NCBI GenBank assembly: GCA_015039315.1
Contig: WIDE01000017.1
Coordinates: forward strand, 152,181-216,180
Reading direction: 5' to 3'
DNA from: Clavulina sp. PMI_390
Lineage: Eukaryota > Basidiomycota > Agaricomycetes > Cantharellales > Hydnaceae
DNA length: 64,000 bases
Shown here: piece after piece, positions 45,952 through 56,649 of the stretch
Layout of the letters: each line of letters opens with the position of its first letter
How positions within the stretch are numbered: position 1 is the stretch's first letter
Notes under the pieces: model-generated
Seen by the model: only the letters and a program-made list of their open reading frames with translations
What the model was told of the DNA's origin: nothing
Database searches by the model: none
Translations under genes and position numbers: made by a program

Positions 45952-48405
45952 ATGGTCCAGCTACTGTCAACGCCCAAGCTTGTCTTCTTGGCTGCTGTTT
46001 GCGCCTCCTTCGCGGCCAAGACTGTCGCCGTAGATGGCTCTCAGGCTCCCCTTTCTATCCCTGACAGCTGTGTAGATGACTGCGCTGCCCTAGGCTGCAA
46101 TGCCGATGGCAGCGCCGCGACCCCCACCGTGGTTGATGGCTCCATCATCGTCCCCGTCCCAGCCACTGGGCCACCCCCATTCACTGCTCCAGCGGGCCTT
46201 GAGGGCGCGACCCAAGTGGGCAACTTTGTTGGACCAGATGGCAAGACAACAGTAAGCTGGAAGCTCAGCCAGCCAAGCACAATCTACGTTCCTGGCTCTG
46301 CGCCCACTGATCCTCCGTGTGCCTCTTGGACCATCTCGACCGCGACCAAGACCGATGTCATCAACGGTCAAACGTTCATTCGAGAAGAGCCCGTGCTCAC
46401 CGCCGTCGGCGGCCAGTCGGCTGTGACGACCAAAACGGAGACAACTACTTCGACCGAGACTATCACACTGCCCCCCGTCACCCTCCCCCCAATTACTCTC
46501 CCTCCGGTCACTCTCCCACCCGAGACGATCACACAAATCTCTATTCCCCCACCAGAGACGATCACCCATATCTCAGTTCCCCCTCCTGAGACCATCACAC
46601 TTCCACCTGTCACTCAAATTTCAGTCGAAACGACAACCACCACCACGACTACCACGGAGACTTCCATTCCTCCTCCTCAGATCATTACTTCCATTTCGGT
46701 CCCTCCTGCTGAGACGGTGACTCACATTTCAGTGCCTCCTCCTGAAACTATCACCCTCCCGCCAGTCACTCAGATATCTGTAACAACGGAGACGAAGACA
46801 GAAACCTCAATCCCTCCCCCAGAAACCATTACTCTTCCTCCAGTTACTCAAATTTCTGTCACCACCGAGACAAAGACGGAGACCTCTGTTCCTCCGCCTG
46901 AAACTATCACACTGCCTCCAGTGACACACATTTCTGTCTCAACTGAGACGACGACATCCACTACCACAGAAACTTCTATTCCACCGCCCCAAATCATCAC
47001 TTCAGTCTCTGTGTCCACAACCACAACTACCGAAACGTCCATTCCTCCTCCCGAGACGATCACGCTTCCTCCAATCACTCAAATCTCTGTTACAACCGAG
47101 ACGACGACTTCGGTTTCGACCACAACATCTATTCCTCCTCCAGTCACTCAAATCTCAGTCACAACAGAGACCACAACGTCGATTCCTCCTGCGCAGACTG
47201 TCACTCTCCCTCCCGTCACTCAGGTCTCAGTATCTACATCGACGACGACAGTCACCTCGGTCCCACCACCTGTGATCTCAGTAAGCACAACGACAAGCGT
47301 CACGACTCAGAGCGTGTCGTACTGCCCACCACCCGTTACGACCGCTCCCGCCGTGCCATGTGTGCCTGGTGAGCCTAATAATTCAGTGTTCTTCATACAG
47401 TTTAGCTTAGGTGGATGTATCAAATAGGGATCGTCACCGACTGGACCAACATCCTCATTGCGAAAGGCGCGCCTTTCTCTGTCAACTGGAACGACCCCTA
47501 CCCCGCCAAGCTCCGAGTGCAAGATACTGGCAAAAAGACCGAAAAGGTTAGCTGTTGTGACTGATGTAACGATGCCCTCAGGAAGACTGACAGAATATTT
47601 TCCCCTACTTCAGTACAACGTCGCTGTGGATGGAGGCCAAGTTGGAGCAACATCCGATGTCACGAAGGACGCTGGCTCAAACTGTGGTGCTACTCCCGCT
47701 TCCCAAAAGACCTGCCAGGCACAGGGCAACTCCTATGGCGAGTTTAGCATCCCTGCGGGCAATCATGCTGTCACTATCACCAACATCCCTGGCTACTACG
47801 ATGGTTCGTTATTTTTCTGCCGATATTCAGGTTTGGATGCCTGTGGATCTCACATCATCTTACATCTTCTAGACAATGCTGCAAAGGACAGCACCGTGCT
47901 CTACCAGTTCGAGCGTATCTGCGCAGGCACATACGTCCCGCCCAAGCCGGCCTGCTCAGCAGATGTCCAAACTGCCTGGACAGCAATCACTGTCCAAGAA
48001 GGCAAGAATTACGCTCTTCCAGCCTTCAACTACAACTACCCCGTCAAGTTGACGCTCGTCGACGGTGGTTACCTAACCGAGAAGGTGAGTTATCGTCTTG
48101 ATCCAGCACAATAAATCGTCAGCGTGCTCACTTCGACTATTTTTTGCTCCATGTGTGTACAGTACACCGTCATTCTCGACGGCAGCACGATCGGCTCCAC
48201 GCACGACTATACTACCAACTACAGCGTCTGGTGTGGTATCACCGCAGACGCGGCGCAAAAGTGTCTCGACCAGGGTCTGTCGTCGGGCGTGTTCGTCATT
48301 CCTAGCGGAGCGCATACCGTCGCGCTCAGCAGCGTCAGCACGAGGAACCCAAGCTGGCCTGCGAACAGCTCGGCCTTCTACAAGGTCGAGAAGTATTGTG
48401 GATGA
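45952..48405 (+). CDS. Secreted Thr/Pro-repeat protein with two C-terminal repeat domains (726 aa)
   Basis: Exons: 45952-47368, 47428-47546, 47614-47803, 47873-48084 and 48163-48405. Residues 1-26 form a signal peptide (hydrophobic L-V-F-L-A-A-V-C-A-S-F-A-A, likely cut after K-T-V-A). Residues of about 170-460 are a low-complexity region of E-T-I-T-L-P-P-V-T-Q-I-S type repeats alternating with Thr runs, expected to be heavily O-glycosylated. The C-terminal part has two similar units, each with a (Y)-N-V/T-V-x-x-D-G start, a G-x-T-x-D core, a C-G and a C pair, an I-P-x-G-x-H strand and a final Y-x-F/V-E-x-x-C. A cell-wall or extracellular role is inferred. I saw no GPI signal. Confidence 0.82.
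46470..47330 (+). repeat. Coding repeat: E-T-I-T-L-P-P-V-T units alternating with Thr-rich spacers
   Basis: More than ten imperfect units of roughly 12-36 codons within exon 1 of the secreted protein. Opposite-strand reading frames in this stretch are a by-product of the repeat. Confidence 0.85.
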
Positions 48406-48783
48406 ACTGACAAGCGGTGATTCAACAAGTCTACAGCGGGGTGGTGATTTTATGCTCTACAAATCGGCATATCTCTCCCTACCTGCTCATCGATGTACAT
48501 TCATATCGTTGTACATATTGGTCAACTTCACAAACGCTTGCCTGAATATCAATGTCAGAATGATTTCTATTTCTACAATACGGGGCCTGTGCATTTCATT
48601 GAATAAAGCGTACGGTACAGTCGTAGGGGATGACACAATGGTAACGGGTTGGAGACATGGGAAGTGCTATGGTACATGGAAGGACTTCACAAAAACTTCA
48701 CAAAAGACAGGTGTACTACAATTAGGAAGCTAATTCCGCTTGAGCGTGAAGGAAGGTGAGCGGAGGGGAAAGCTTAATGGCAT
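48406..48783. other. Convergent intergenic region, secreted protein and RING gene
   Basis: 3' flanks only; no gene seen. Confidence 0.4.
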
Positions 48784-51700
48784 TCAAGGCTGCCGCCCCC
48801 GTCGCGCCTGTTGAGGATCCTCTTGCATGGCGTCTTCATCTGAGCTGTCGTCGCCCGCTTGCGCAGCCACCCCTACTTCACCAAACAGCTCAATTGGGAG
48901 AGGGAGATCGTTGGTCCAATTTGGAAGCTGAGTTCCTGCCCAGTCAAAGTGTGCGTCGGCCTCAGCACCATCGACGCCCATCCCAGCAAAGTCGAACTGG
49001 AGGAGAGCATCCAAAGAGGTGCCACCGGTGCGTTGGTGGGGATTGGCCCCGCTGCCGCTCGCCCTGGGGACACTAGGCCCTGCCGCAGCAAGAATGTTCA
49101 TCCCAGAAGCCAGTTCTCCATCCGATTGATCGCTCTCCAGGGAGGGATCGACCAGCTGAGCAGCTTCCATCACAGAGTCAGGTGTTGAGGGCGGACTGTC
49201 CGCTTCGACGGCGGTGATAGGCTCTTCTGTCGGTGACGCCCTGCCTTCCGAAGACATGGGGGATATTGGCTCTGGCTCCGGTGCTCGAAGGAGAGGAAGT
49301 CCACTGGAAGTATACCCGGTGATCCATGATTGTGGAGGTACAAAACTCCTCGATCCATCACCACGCTGCCGTGATGACGAGGAAGGGCGAGGGCTTGAAA
49401 GTCGCGTTGGGCTAAGACGAGTAGGAGGAAGGGGTGCAAAAGATGGTTGTGGAGGGGAAGGAGGCGGAACCCAGACACGCGATATAGATGCGCGCGGGCG
49501 TTCTCTTGGTCCTAGGGAGTGTGATCGTGGAGGTGAAACTGGGAACCGCCCAATAGGATGGATTGTGGGGTTATCATGGCGGTCACGGACCTGGGACGGA
49601 GGCAGTCGTCGGATGATAGGATCAGGGTTTACTGGCGGATCCATCTGCGCACTCAATCTACGCCTTCGATCCTCCCTCTCTGACCCGCGCGACCCGGGGA
49701 ACATCTCTCGTATTTCGTCTCGAATCGCCTCATACGAGCGTCGGGCAAGTGGGGGTGGTGCTGCTGTAGCTTGTTCATGCGGAGAAAGTGATTGCTGCGC
49801 GGGCCGCCATGTTGGAAGCCTTCCGAGTGATGACAGTCGTTCTGATACCAGAGGTATACGGAGTGAGCCACCTGGCACGGCTGTACTGGATTCATCACCG
49901 TCAAGATTGCGGAGACGACGGAGGCTCTGGGTACGTCTGAGGGCCTGCGTACCATCTCTTGTACGTGCTTCTGCCCGACGCATTCGCTCTCCTAGGGATA
50001 AAGCAGGATCATCATCGAGGGAGGGAGGAACCCCGGAGCTTGTTGATGGTATCGAGCTTCTAGCTCCTAATTCAGACGTAAGGGAGCCAGTATTTGATGT
50101 ACTAGTGCTGCCAGACGGTCCGCTTTCGCCAGTGGCGGGTCGTCGCTCTGCTCTCGTCCGACAGTAGGGGCAGGAGTGGGAGCTCTGGAGCCATTGCGAG
50201 ATGCAGTGCTCGTGGAAGAAGTGACCGCAAGGATGCATGGCCATGACAACTTCCTCCTCAGTGTAATCATCGAGACAGATCGGGCAACGGACTTCGTTTG
50301 CTGGGTTGGGGAATTCTCTAAAGGGTCCCCGGCTGAACGAGTTCAGAATCTCCGAGGATGTTCGATGTATGGTGCTGTCAGTACTGAGACGAAGAAGGTT
50401 CTCGTAGGATGAGTCGAACAACGCATCAGGCTAAGGAGCGAAAGCATTAGCAAGGACACGAGAAGGAATTGAAAGAAACTCACAACGTAGTCTCGGAAAT
50501 TTCTGAGGCGCGCATGACGACGGCGAGCCACGAATTCGTCAAAGGGTTCGTTAGGGCGAAGTCGTCCCATCAATGAAGTAGCGGGACCTGTGTATATTGC
50601 TGTGCTGTCCGTGTCGGATCTGTTCGGTTCTCGAGACAATGGGCTGTGGCGCTCCAGGGTCGAGCTTTCGCGAGAGCGTTCGCCAAAGTTCCTTATCTGC
50701 GGCAAGCCGGCAAGCAACGATGGCGGGGAGCGAGGACGAGCGGTGAGCTCCCCACCAATTGCGTTGGAAACAGCACGAAGTCTACGGAGATGTGCATGAC
50801 TTGCTTGGAGTTCGCGTTCCAAGCGACGTCGCTCCTCGCTGAGCTGAGTAGCAGTGTCAGATGCCCGTGGTTGACGCGCTGATGCTTGCCCCTCGCGACC
50901 CATGAACCCCATAATTCGATCCACCCCAGAAATGGATGTGGCCACACCTTCCGCGACTTCATCAATCCGCCTGTCGCGAATGAGGGTTTGCACCCGGTCA
51001 ATACTTTCCCGCAACCTGGGAAGAACTGAGGCCATCGTCTGCCCGTTTGAACGAGTTCCAGGAGGTGGAGGATCAGTACCCGATAGGGATGATGACCCAA
51101 ACTCGTCACTCAATGCAGTGCGATTGATCAATCCTCTAACAGCGGATTCTTGCTCTGCCATCTGGTCAGCGTATTCGATCAGGCGGCCTGCAGCGTCCCG
51201 AACATCTTGCATGAGCTGTAATAGCTGTTCTCTGTCGCGCTGTATTGTGCTAGGCCTCACATGGGACAGTCCGGGCTGAGGTAGATCCTAATTGGATCCC
51301 CGAAATATGGAGTCAACAATAGTAGTTATTAAGGATTCAAGCAGGATACGCACCCTGACACGATCTGCGGATTGTATAGGCAAAAGGGGTGGCGACGGGG
51401 AGCGCACACGGCGGCCAAGGCCCTCAATATGCCGATGACGATCTTCAGTGCGAGCAAAAGGCACATCGTTATTGGGCCTGTGGGAAAACACTCTTGCTGG
51501 TTGAGGTGGGTACAGCGGTACTCCCGATTCTTCTGTATCAAAGGTATGATCCCAATCGTGACGAGCAAAATAAGGGTGAGGTTCGCGTGAGTCATTGCGA
51601 CCTCTTGTCCTCTCGTGTTCGAATACGACGCGACGGCTTGGTACGAATTCGTCTGGCGGGCTCACGGGTCGGCCCCCATCCAAGATGTCAGATTCGTGAT

Positions 51701-53863
51701 ATACTGGCCGGCCTGGTAGCGGCTGAGAAGAACCGGAACCAGCGATTGGTGGATAGGAAGCCTCTAATCGGGCAGTATCTGATTCCCATAGCGAGAAATT
51801 ACCTATTAAGGGCCATAGCATGTCAGAGAGACGATCGATTTAACAGTTTATCTCGCCCACCTGGCAAAGCTGTGAGAGGAGTCTCGTTATCAGACCACGC
51901 CGATTGACGTGTCCTTGCGTCATATGGGCGTGAAGGTTCCGGAGGCTGCGCCGCTGGAACAGGGTGTGGAGGGAAGGGAGGCAGCGGCCTAGATTGACGA
52001 TGGCTTGCTTGGTCGGGGTATCTGCCGAACGGACTGAGTGGGTGAGGGCTACTAGATTGACGTTGGCTTGTATGCTCCGAGTATATACCAAAGGGAGAGA
52101 GCGGGTTGCTATTCCGGGCTTGGCGGCGACGTTGAATCACATCAAGCACTCCAGATCGACGGTAGATGGGCGTGGCAGCGGAAGTAGCGTTGTCGCTGTC
52201 TGAGTTGGCCGCTTGATTTGAAGGGCTGGCGGTCTGCAGGCGACGCAAAAGAAAATCGGGATGAGGTGAGGATAGACGTGCGGGAAGGGGGTATGACGAG
52301 CGAGGGCCGGAGTAAGGTGGTACGAAGGGTTCAGTGAATGAGGGGAGGTTGGTTGTGAAGGCGGGAGGAGAATCAGAGTGTACATTGCGGAGACCGGCAG
52401 GACGACCTGCCTCGTTGTCGATCCGGAAATCGGAGTTGGAGGGTCTTCCGCTACGGGAATAGTGTGGATCCAGATCGATGGAAACCCGAATTGCGGATTC
52501 CTCTGCAGGTTCTCGAGCAGAGTCCAGAGGCGATTCCACAAAGGGCTCAGATGCGTTATGTATATCCATGCGCGCCTGGCTTGACATCGAGGTGGGGGCG
52601 CGAAGTCGTGGGGGTAAAAGATTGACGGGGACACTTCCGCGTCGGCCCCTTGAGGCGGAGACAGAAGGTGCGGGATCGCCAACGCGATTAGATGGGTTTG
52701 GGTGTATGTTGTGATGCTCTGCATCAGCCAGACGAGGTGCCTCGAGAGGATCACCTCTAGCAGAATACGGATAAAGTACGACATCTTGACTTCCGCTGGC
52801 ATACTCATCGGGCAGCCGTCGGAGAGAGTTACTCATCGGATAATCATCAATAAGTGACACCTCAGTAGTCTGGTCTGACTGAAAAGAACCAGATCTAGAC
52901 ACATCTGCCATATTACTGCTGGGGTGCCCCAGAGGTCTTGAAGAAGCGGAGGTCAAACGGGAGGTTGAGGGGAAGCCTCGCGAATCTCGTCGTTGATCCT
53001 CCATGGGGTCAATGTCTGAGACGATATCTGCAGATCGAATAGCATCTACGTTTGCCTCAAACTGCCGTGCCCGGTCTAGCGCACTCTCACGCGACGCAGA
53101 AGCCGCCTCGTGATGGCCTGCCTGCAGATTCTCAGCAGTCCTTCCATGAGGGGCTACCTCAGATAGGGGATGCCGCGTGAAGGCCAACAGGGATGCGGTC
53201 GGCACACCGTCTGGTTGGGTAGGAGCAACTCCACGAACAGTGGGAGGAGGAATCGGAATGGGAGCCGAGGCAGCGTGGAATGTCAGGGATCCAGCATCTG
53301 GGCTTGCTGGTTCTGTGACCACAGGTCTGAGACTTGCGCCAGGCGAGAGATGGGATGCCGGGGAAGAAACCACGGTGGAGACTTCAGGCGAGGGTCGTGT
53401 GGGGGTTGGGCTAGAGGATGATACTGGCACGAGAGTTGTGGTTGGATCGTTGGAAGGCCGTTGTTCAGACTGCGGAGCCAGCCGCGAGTCAGAGTTGGGA
53501 GCGCTTGAGGTTGCCTATTAGCATCGGGTTTGAATTGCTTCGTTAGCACTGTTGTCTCAATCCGCGAATGGCAGGAATATCATAGACTAGGGTGTCGAGT
53601 GTGAGACTGTGGACATTTGTGGAACTTACCTGCCCAGAAGAGGAAGCAGAAGATGCAAGTGTAGGCGATTTAGTTCTATGACGTTTGGATCTGTCTGTGT
53701 CCAAATTGCTTGATTGTTGTCTGTTCGTTGAAGAGGAATCGTTGACGCTTGGGGTATCATCTGAGCCTATGTCAGAGAATGAGCGCTTCAAAGAGGTGCC
53801 AGAGGGTGCAATATCGCCAGGAGTAGGACTAGACGCTCTTGGGGGCCTATTGGGACCCTCCAT
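48784..53863 (-). CDS. Large RING-H2 protein, probable E3 ubiquitin ligase (1595 aa)
   Basis: Five exons on minus: 53630-53863, 51861-53514, 51354-51802, 50484-51287 and 48784-50430, all in phase. A RING-H2 finger lies at residues of about 1096-1137: C-P-I-C, then H-P-C-G-H-F-F-H-E-H-C, then C-P-Y-C, giving Cys/His at 1096, 1099, 1115, 1117, 1120, 1123, 1134 and 1137, spacing right for zinc binding. Such fingers recruit ubiquitin-loaded E2 enzymes. Residues 1-1040 are Ser/Pro/Arg-rich and look disordered, apart from a helical stretch (I-Q-R-D-R-E-Q-L-L-Q-L-M) before the RING. The tail after the RING is also low complexity. No transmembrane segment seen. Substrate unknown. Confidence 0.8.
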
Positions 53864-54073
53864 TGATACCTAGGGTCAGGGTGAAGGTAGAAAACAACAG
53901 GTGGCCCCCCACGAGCTGTCCGTCGGAGTCAAACAGCCACAAACAACAAGGCCGCACATACAAAGGCTCAGCCTTGCCGATTCGTACAGTAGAACAGGAT
54001 GCATTAAGAACTACAGTAAATCAATGAGGGTAAATGCGGGTATTATGGTACATATGTGAACATGATAGTGCAT

Positions 54074-55300
54074 CTAACATCGACGAGAAGCATCTCGATC
54101 GTGTTGAGATAGTTCTGCTTCGACAAGGTCACGATCCAGGTCGAATGGAACGTCATAGGAATCAGAGGAAAGATCTCCGATACCATCAAGAGGCTCCGGT
54201 GGCGGTGATGCCGGACGTCGAGATAGAGGAGCAATTGGTGGTTGGGGGTTATGATTGGGAGGGTTCGGATTACCTCGTTTTGACGTAGCAGGTAAAGGAG
54301 CTTTGAAAGGCTTTGAAGCGGCGTTCAGCTTGAGAGTGCCCTTCATTCCTAGCGATCTATTTCGGGCCCCCAACACAGGTGAAGCAGCCGCAGATGTCCC
54401 GAATTTCTTCATGAGGGGAGACACTGGCGGCTTTGCTGGAGGCGGCTCGACTATTGCTGGAGCTCGCGAAGGGACCCCATTCAGCAATTGGTTCGTTTTG
54501 CATGCTATGGACGACTTGTGCGAGCCGCCAGCAGGATGGCTCTGGTTTATAGAGCGCGTGGTTTTAGGAGGAGGGGTTACCTCAATGTCAATCGGTCCCG
54601 CCCGAGGACGTGCAGGGGGTTTAATGATGGGCTGAGGGGAGCCACTTTGTACCATCTTTGATGAGTGAGGCTTGGCTATTGGCCGCGAAGTCTCTATTGA
54701 GCGGGTGGATGTGGCATGGCGAGGTTGGCGCTCAGCCGTAGTTGACCGGATGCGTTGAGATGAAGGAGTTCTCGCAAGCGACCGCTTGGAGGATGAGGGA
54801 GTTGGGGTAGGCTTGTCATGTAGTGATTGTGCTACATCATGAACGAGGCCAGCGAGCTCGTCTACATCCATCTCGGACGACAAGTTGGCTGGATCATGGA
54901 CTGCCAGAACCGAGCGACGGGGCCTTTTCTTCACAGAATCACCGAAATCAGCAGCTCTCATGGAACCAACAGGCTGAGAGATGGTTGAAGACGTAGATGC
55001 AGTGGAATGCTCAGAGTTGCGACGCAGTGCAGAGGATTTAGGCTGCTTGCTAGGTCGATACAACGGATCAGACGCCGATCTTTTGACACCAGAAGAGCCT
55101 TTAATGTTGTGGAGTAGTCTTATATCATGAGCCAAAAGAAGCCAGATAGAAGAACTTGCGCACTGACCAGACGCGATCTTAGATATCATGGAATCCATGA
55201 ACTTTTGCGGATTCTGGGTACTCTGCCAGACCACGGTTCCATAATGAGCTTCTGGGCTGGCCCTTGTGGATTCGTTCCAAGGCGGTGAAGGTGGTTCCAT
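54074..55300 (-). CDS. Unknown basic, Ser/Pro-rich protein (385 aa)
   Basis: Two exons on minus: 55168-55300 and 54074-55098. The N-terminus looks the most ordered: H-Y-G-T-V-V-W-Q-S-T-Q-N-P, then F-M-D-S-M-I-S-K-I-A-S-G. After that the protein is basic and low in complexity, with a K-K-R-P-R-R nuclear-import-like cluster, an E-M-D-V-D-E-L-A-G-L-V-H-D helix, and an acidic C-terminal segment (V-P-F-D-L-D-R-D-L-V-E-A-E-L). I do not recognise a family. A nuclear role is a weak inference from the basic clusters. It is divergent to the TRIC-like gene across 277 bases. Confidence 0.65.
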   Translation of the reverse strand: MEPPSPPWNESTRASPEAHYGTVVWQSTQNPQKFMDSMISKIASGQCASSSIWLLLAHDIRLLHNIKGSSGVKRSASDPLYRPSKQPKSSALRRNSEHSTASTSSTISQPVGSMRAADFGDSVKKRPRRSVLAVHDPANLSSEMDVDELAGLVHDVAQSLHDKPTPTPSSSKRSLARTPSSQRIRSTTAERQPRHATSTRSIETSRPIAKPHSSKMVQSGSPQPIIKPPARPRAGPIDIEVTPPPKTTRSINQSHPAGGSHKSSIACKTNQLLNGVPSRAPAIVEPPPAKPPVSPLMKKFGTSAAASPVLGARNRSLGMKGTLKLNAASKPFKAPLPATSKRGNPNPPNHNPQPPIAPLSRRPASPPPEPLDGIGDLSSDSYDVPFDLDRDLVEAELSQHDRDASRRC

Positions 55301-55577
55301 AACTAGTCATGAACGAGTGGCGCGTTGAACCTTCAACGACGCGACTGTTTGGCTTGGCCAAACAAACCCCCTCAGGTGTCTCACGCGTTGAACCAGTCGT
55401 AAGCCCAAATCGCACAGTGAAACGCCATTTTCTCATCTGATTTGGTTATTTACTTAAGGGGTATTCATCGAATCGGCCTCGATATCCTCGAGTGTTGAGC
55501 GGAATATCGATAGTGCGAGGACCCCATATAATCGTTCAACTTGAAAGGAGAGGCACTAGCAGCCTTCCGTCCCAGCC

Positions 55578-56494
55578 ATGTTCATCATAACATATCTTGC
55601 TGGCATCGTCCAATTTCTCAGCACGAGCCCTGTTCATCCTGTTCTGTACCCGTTCCCTTGGGGGAGCACTCTTCACGCTGCTCGGATCACACATGCCTTC
55701 CGAGGCCGCATGAAAGCGCTAGGCACACACGCTCAACTAGGGTTCGGGCCAGAATTTGCTGGCTTCTTGCTTATGGTATGTTATATCATCACAGCTATTT
55801 TATGCATCGCCTGATCCGCGTTCCACTTATATGTGCGCCCTAGTGCTGGGGTGGTGGAATTCTGAGCAATTTCCTCATGTTCCAGCCTCCGCCGCAATTG
55901 CTCACCGTGCAACCCTGGCTTAACTACATCTCAGTCCACATACTCTTTGGATATGCCGTGGACTACGCGCCGTCTCCGAAATTCCTGGACACCTACCTCC
56001 CTATATTCGACGCAATTCTTCGTACCGGATCCGTTTGTGGCGCGGTGAGCGCTGCTCGTGCTCATCCGAACCCAGCGATTGCCTCGTCCACATTTTTCCA
56101 CCTTATCATAGGTGCAGTAGCTTCTGCAGGGGGTGGTGTGACGGCCTCCACGCTGGGAGTATGGAATACGGAGTGGTCCCTCAGACGACCACCTTTCCTC
56201 CAAGGCGGCGTCGTGGACACGTTGGACTTGTGGGGTGGAAGCATCGTGGCCGCCGTATACAGTTGCCTGCTTGGACTCAATCCCGCCTACGAGCCATACA
56301 CGAGATGGCTAAGTGGGCTAGGTGATAAGTACGAGCCTGGGACGCCGTTGATGACCCCACTTGAGGCACGGTCAGTGTCTGTGATCATCCTTGCGGGGCT
56401 TTTCGCATGGCGTGCATACATGATCCATTATACGACCCCCGTTCAAGCAAAATCTGCCCCAACACCTACATCTATCAAGGAAAAGACCGAGTAG
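55578..56494 (+). CDS. TRIC-like (trimeric intracellular cation channel) membrane protein (282 aa)
   Basis: Two exons: 55578-55775 and 55844-56494. Six or seven hydrophobic segments. Two glycine-rich pieces stand out at matching places of an inverted-repeat layout: C-W-G-G-G-I-L-S-N-F-L in the second helix and G-A-V-A-S-A-G-G-G-V-T-A-S-T in a later helix. Paired G-G-G kinks are typical of TRIC channels, which carry K+ across ER or vacuole membranes to balance Ca2+ release. The family's Lys-Glu-Val motif was not found, so the assignment is tentative. The N-terminus lacks a cleavable signal. Confidence 0.55.
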
Positions 56495-56649
56495 ACAAGG
56501 TTCTGTGTACATGTACGTTACTTGAGTGGAGAATCAAGTACAATACAACAAATAATTCTTGGTATCACCACTACAGTCGGGTATGGAAACGAGGTGCCAG
56601 GTTAGATAAGATGAAGGCGCTTAGAACTCCTATAAACGTCCGTAACGAA

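Noticed and set aside
46041..47078. Gly/Val-rich minus-strand frames opposite the secreted protein
   Set aside because: They arise from the Thr/Pro repeat codons read on the other strand.
49214..50167. Plus-strand open frame of 317 codons opposite the RING gene
   Set aside because: The minus strand encodes the RING protein in a well-supported frame; the plus frame is its Arg/Gly-rich shadow.
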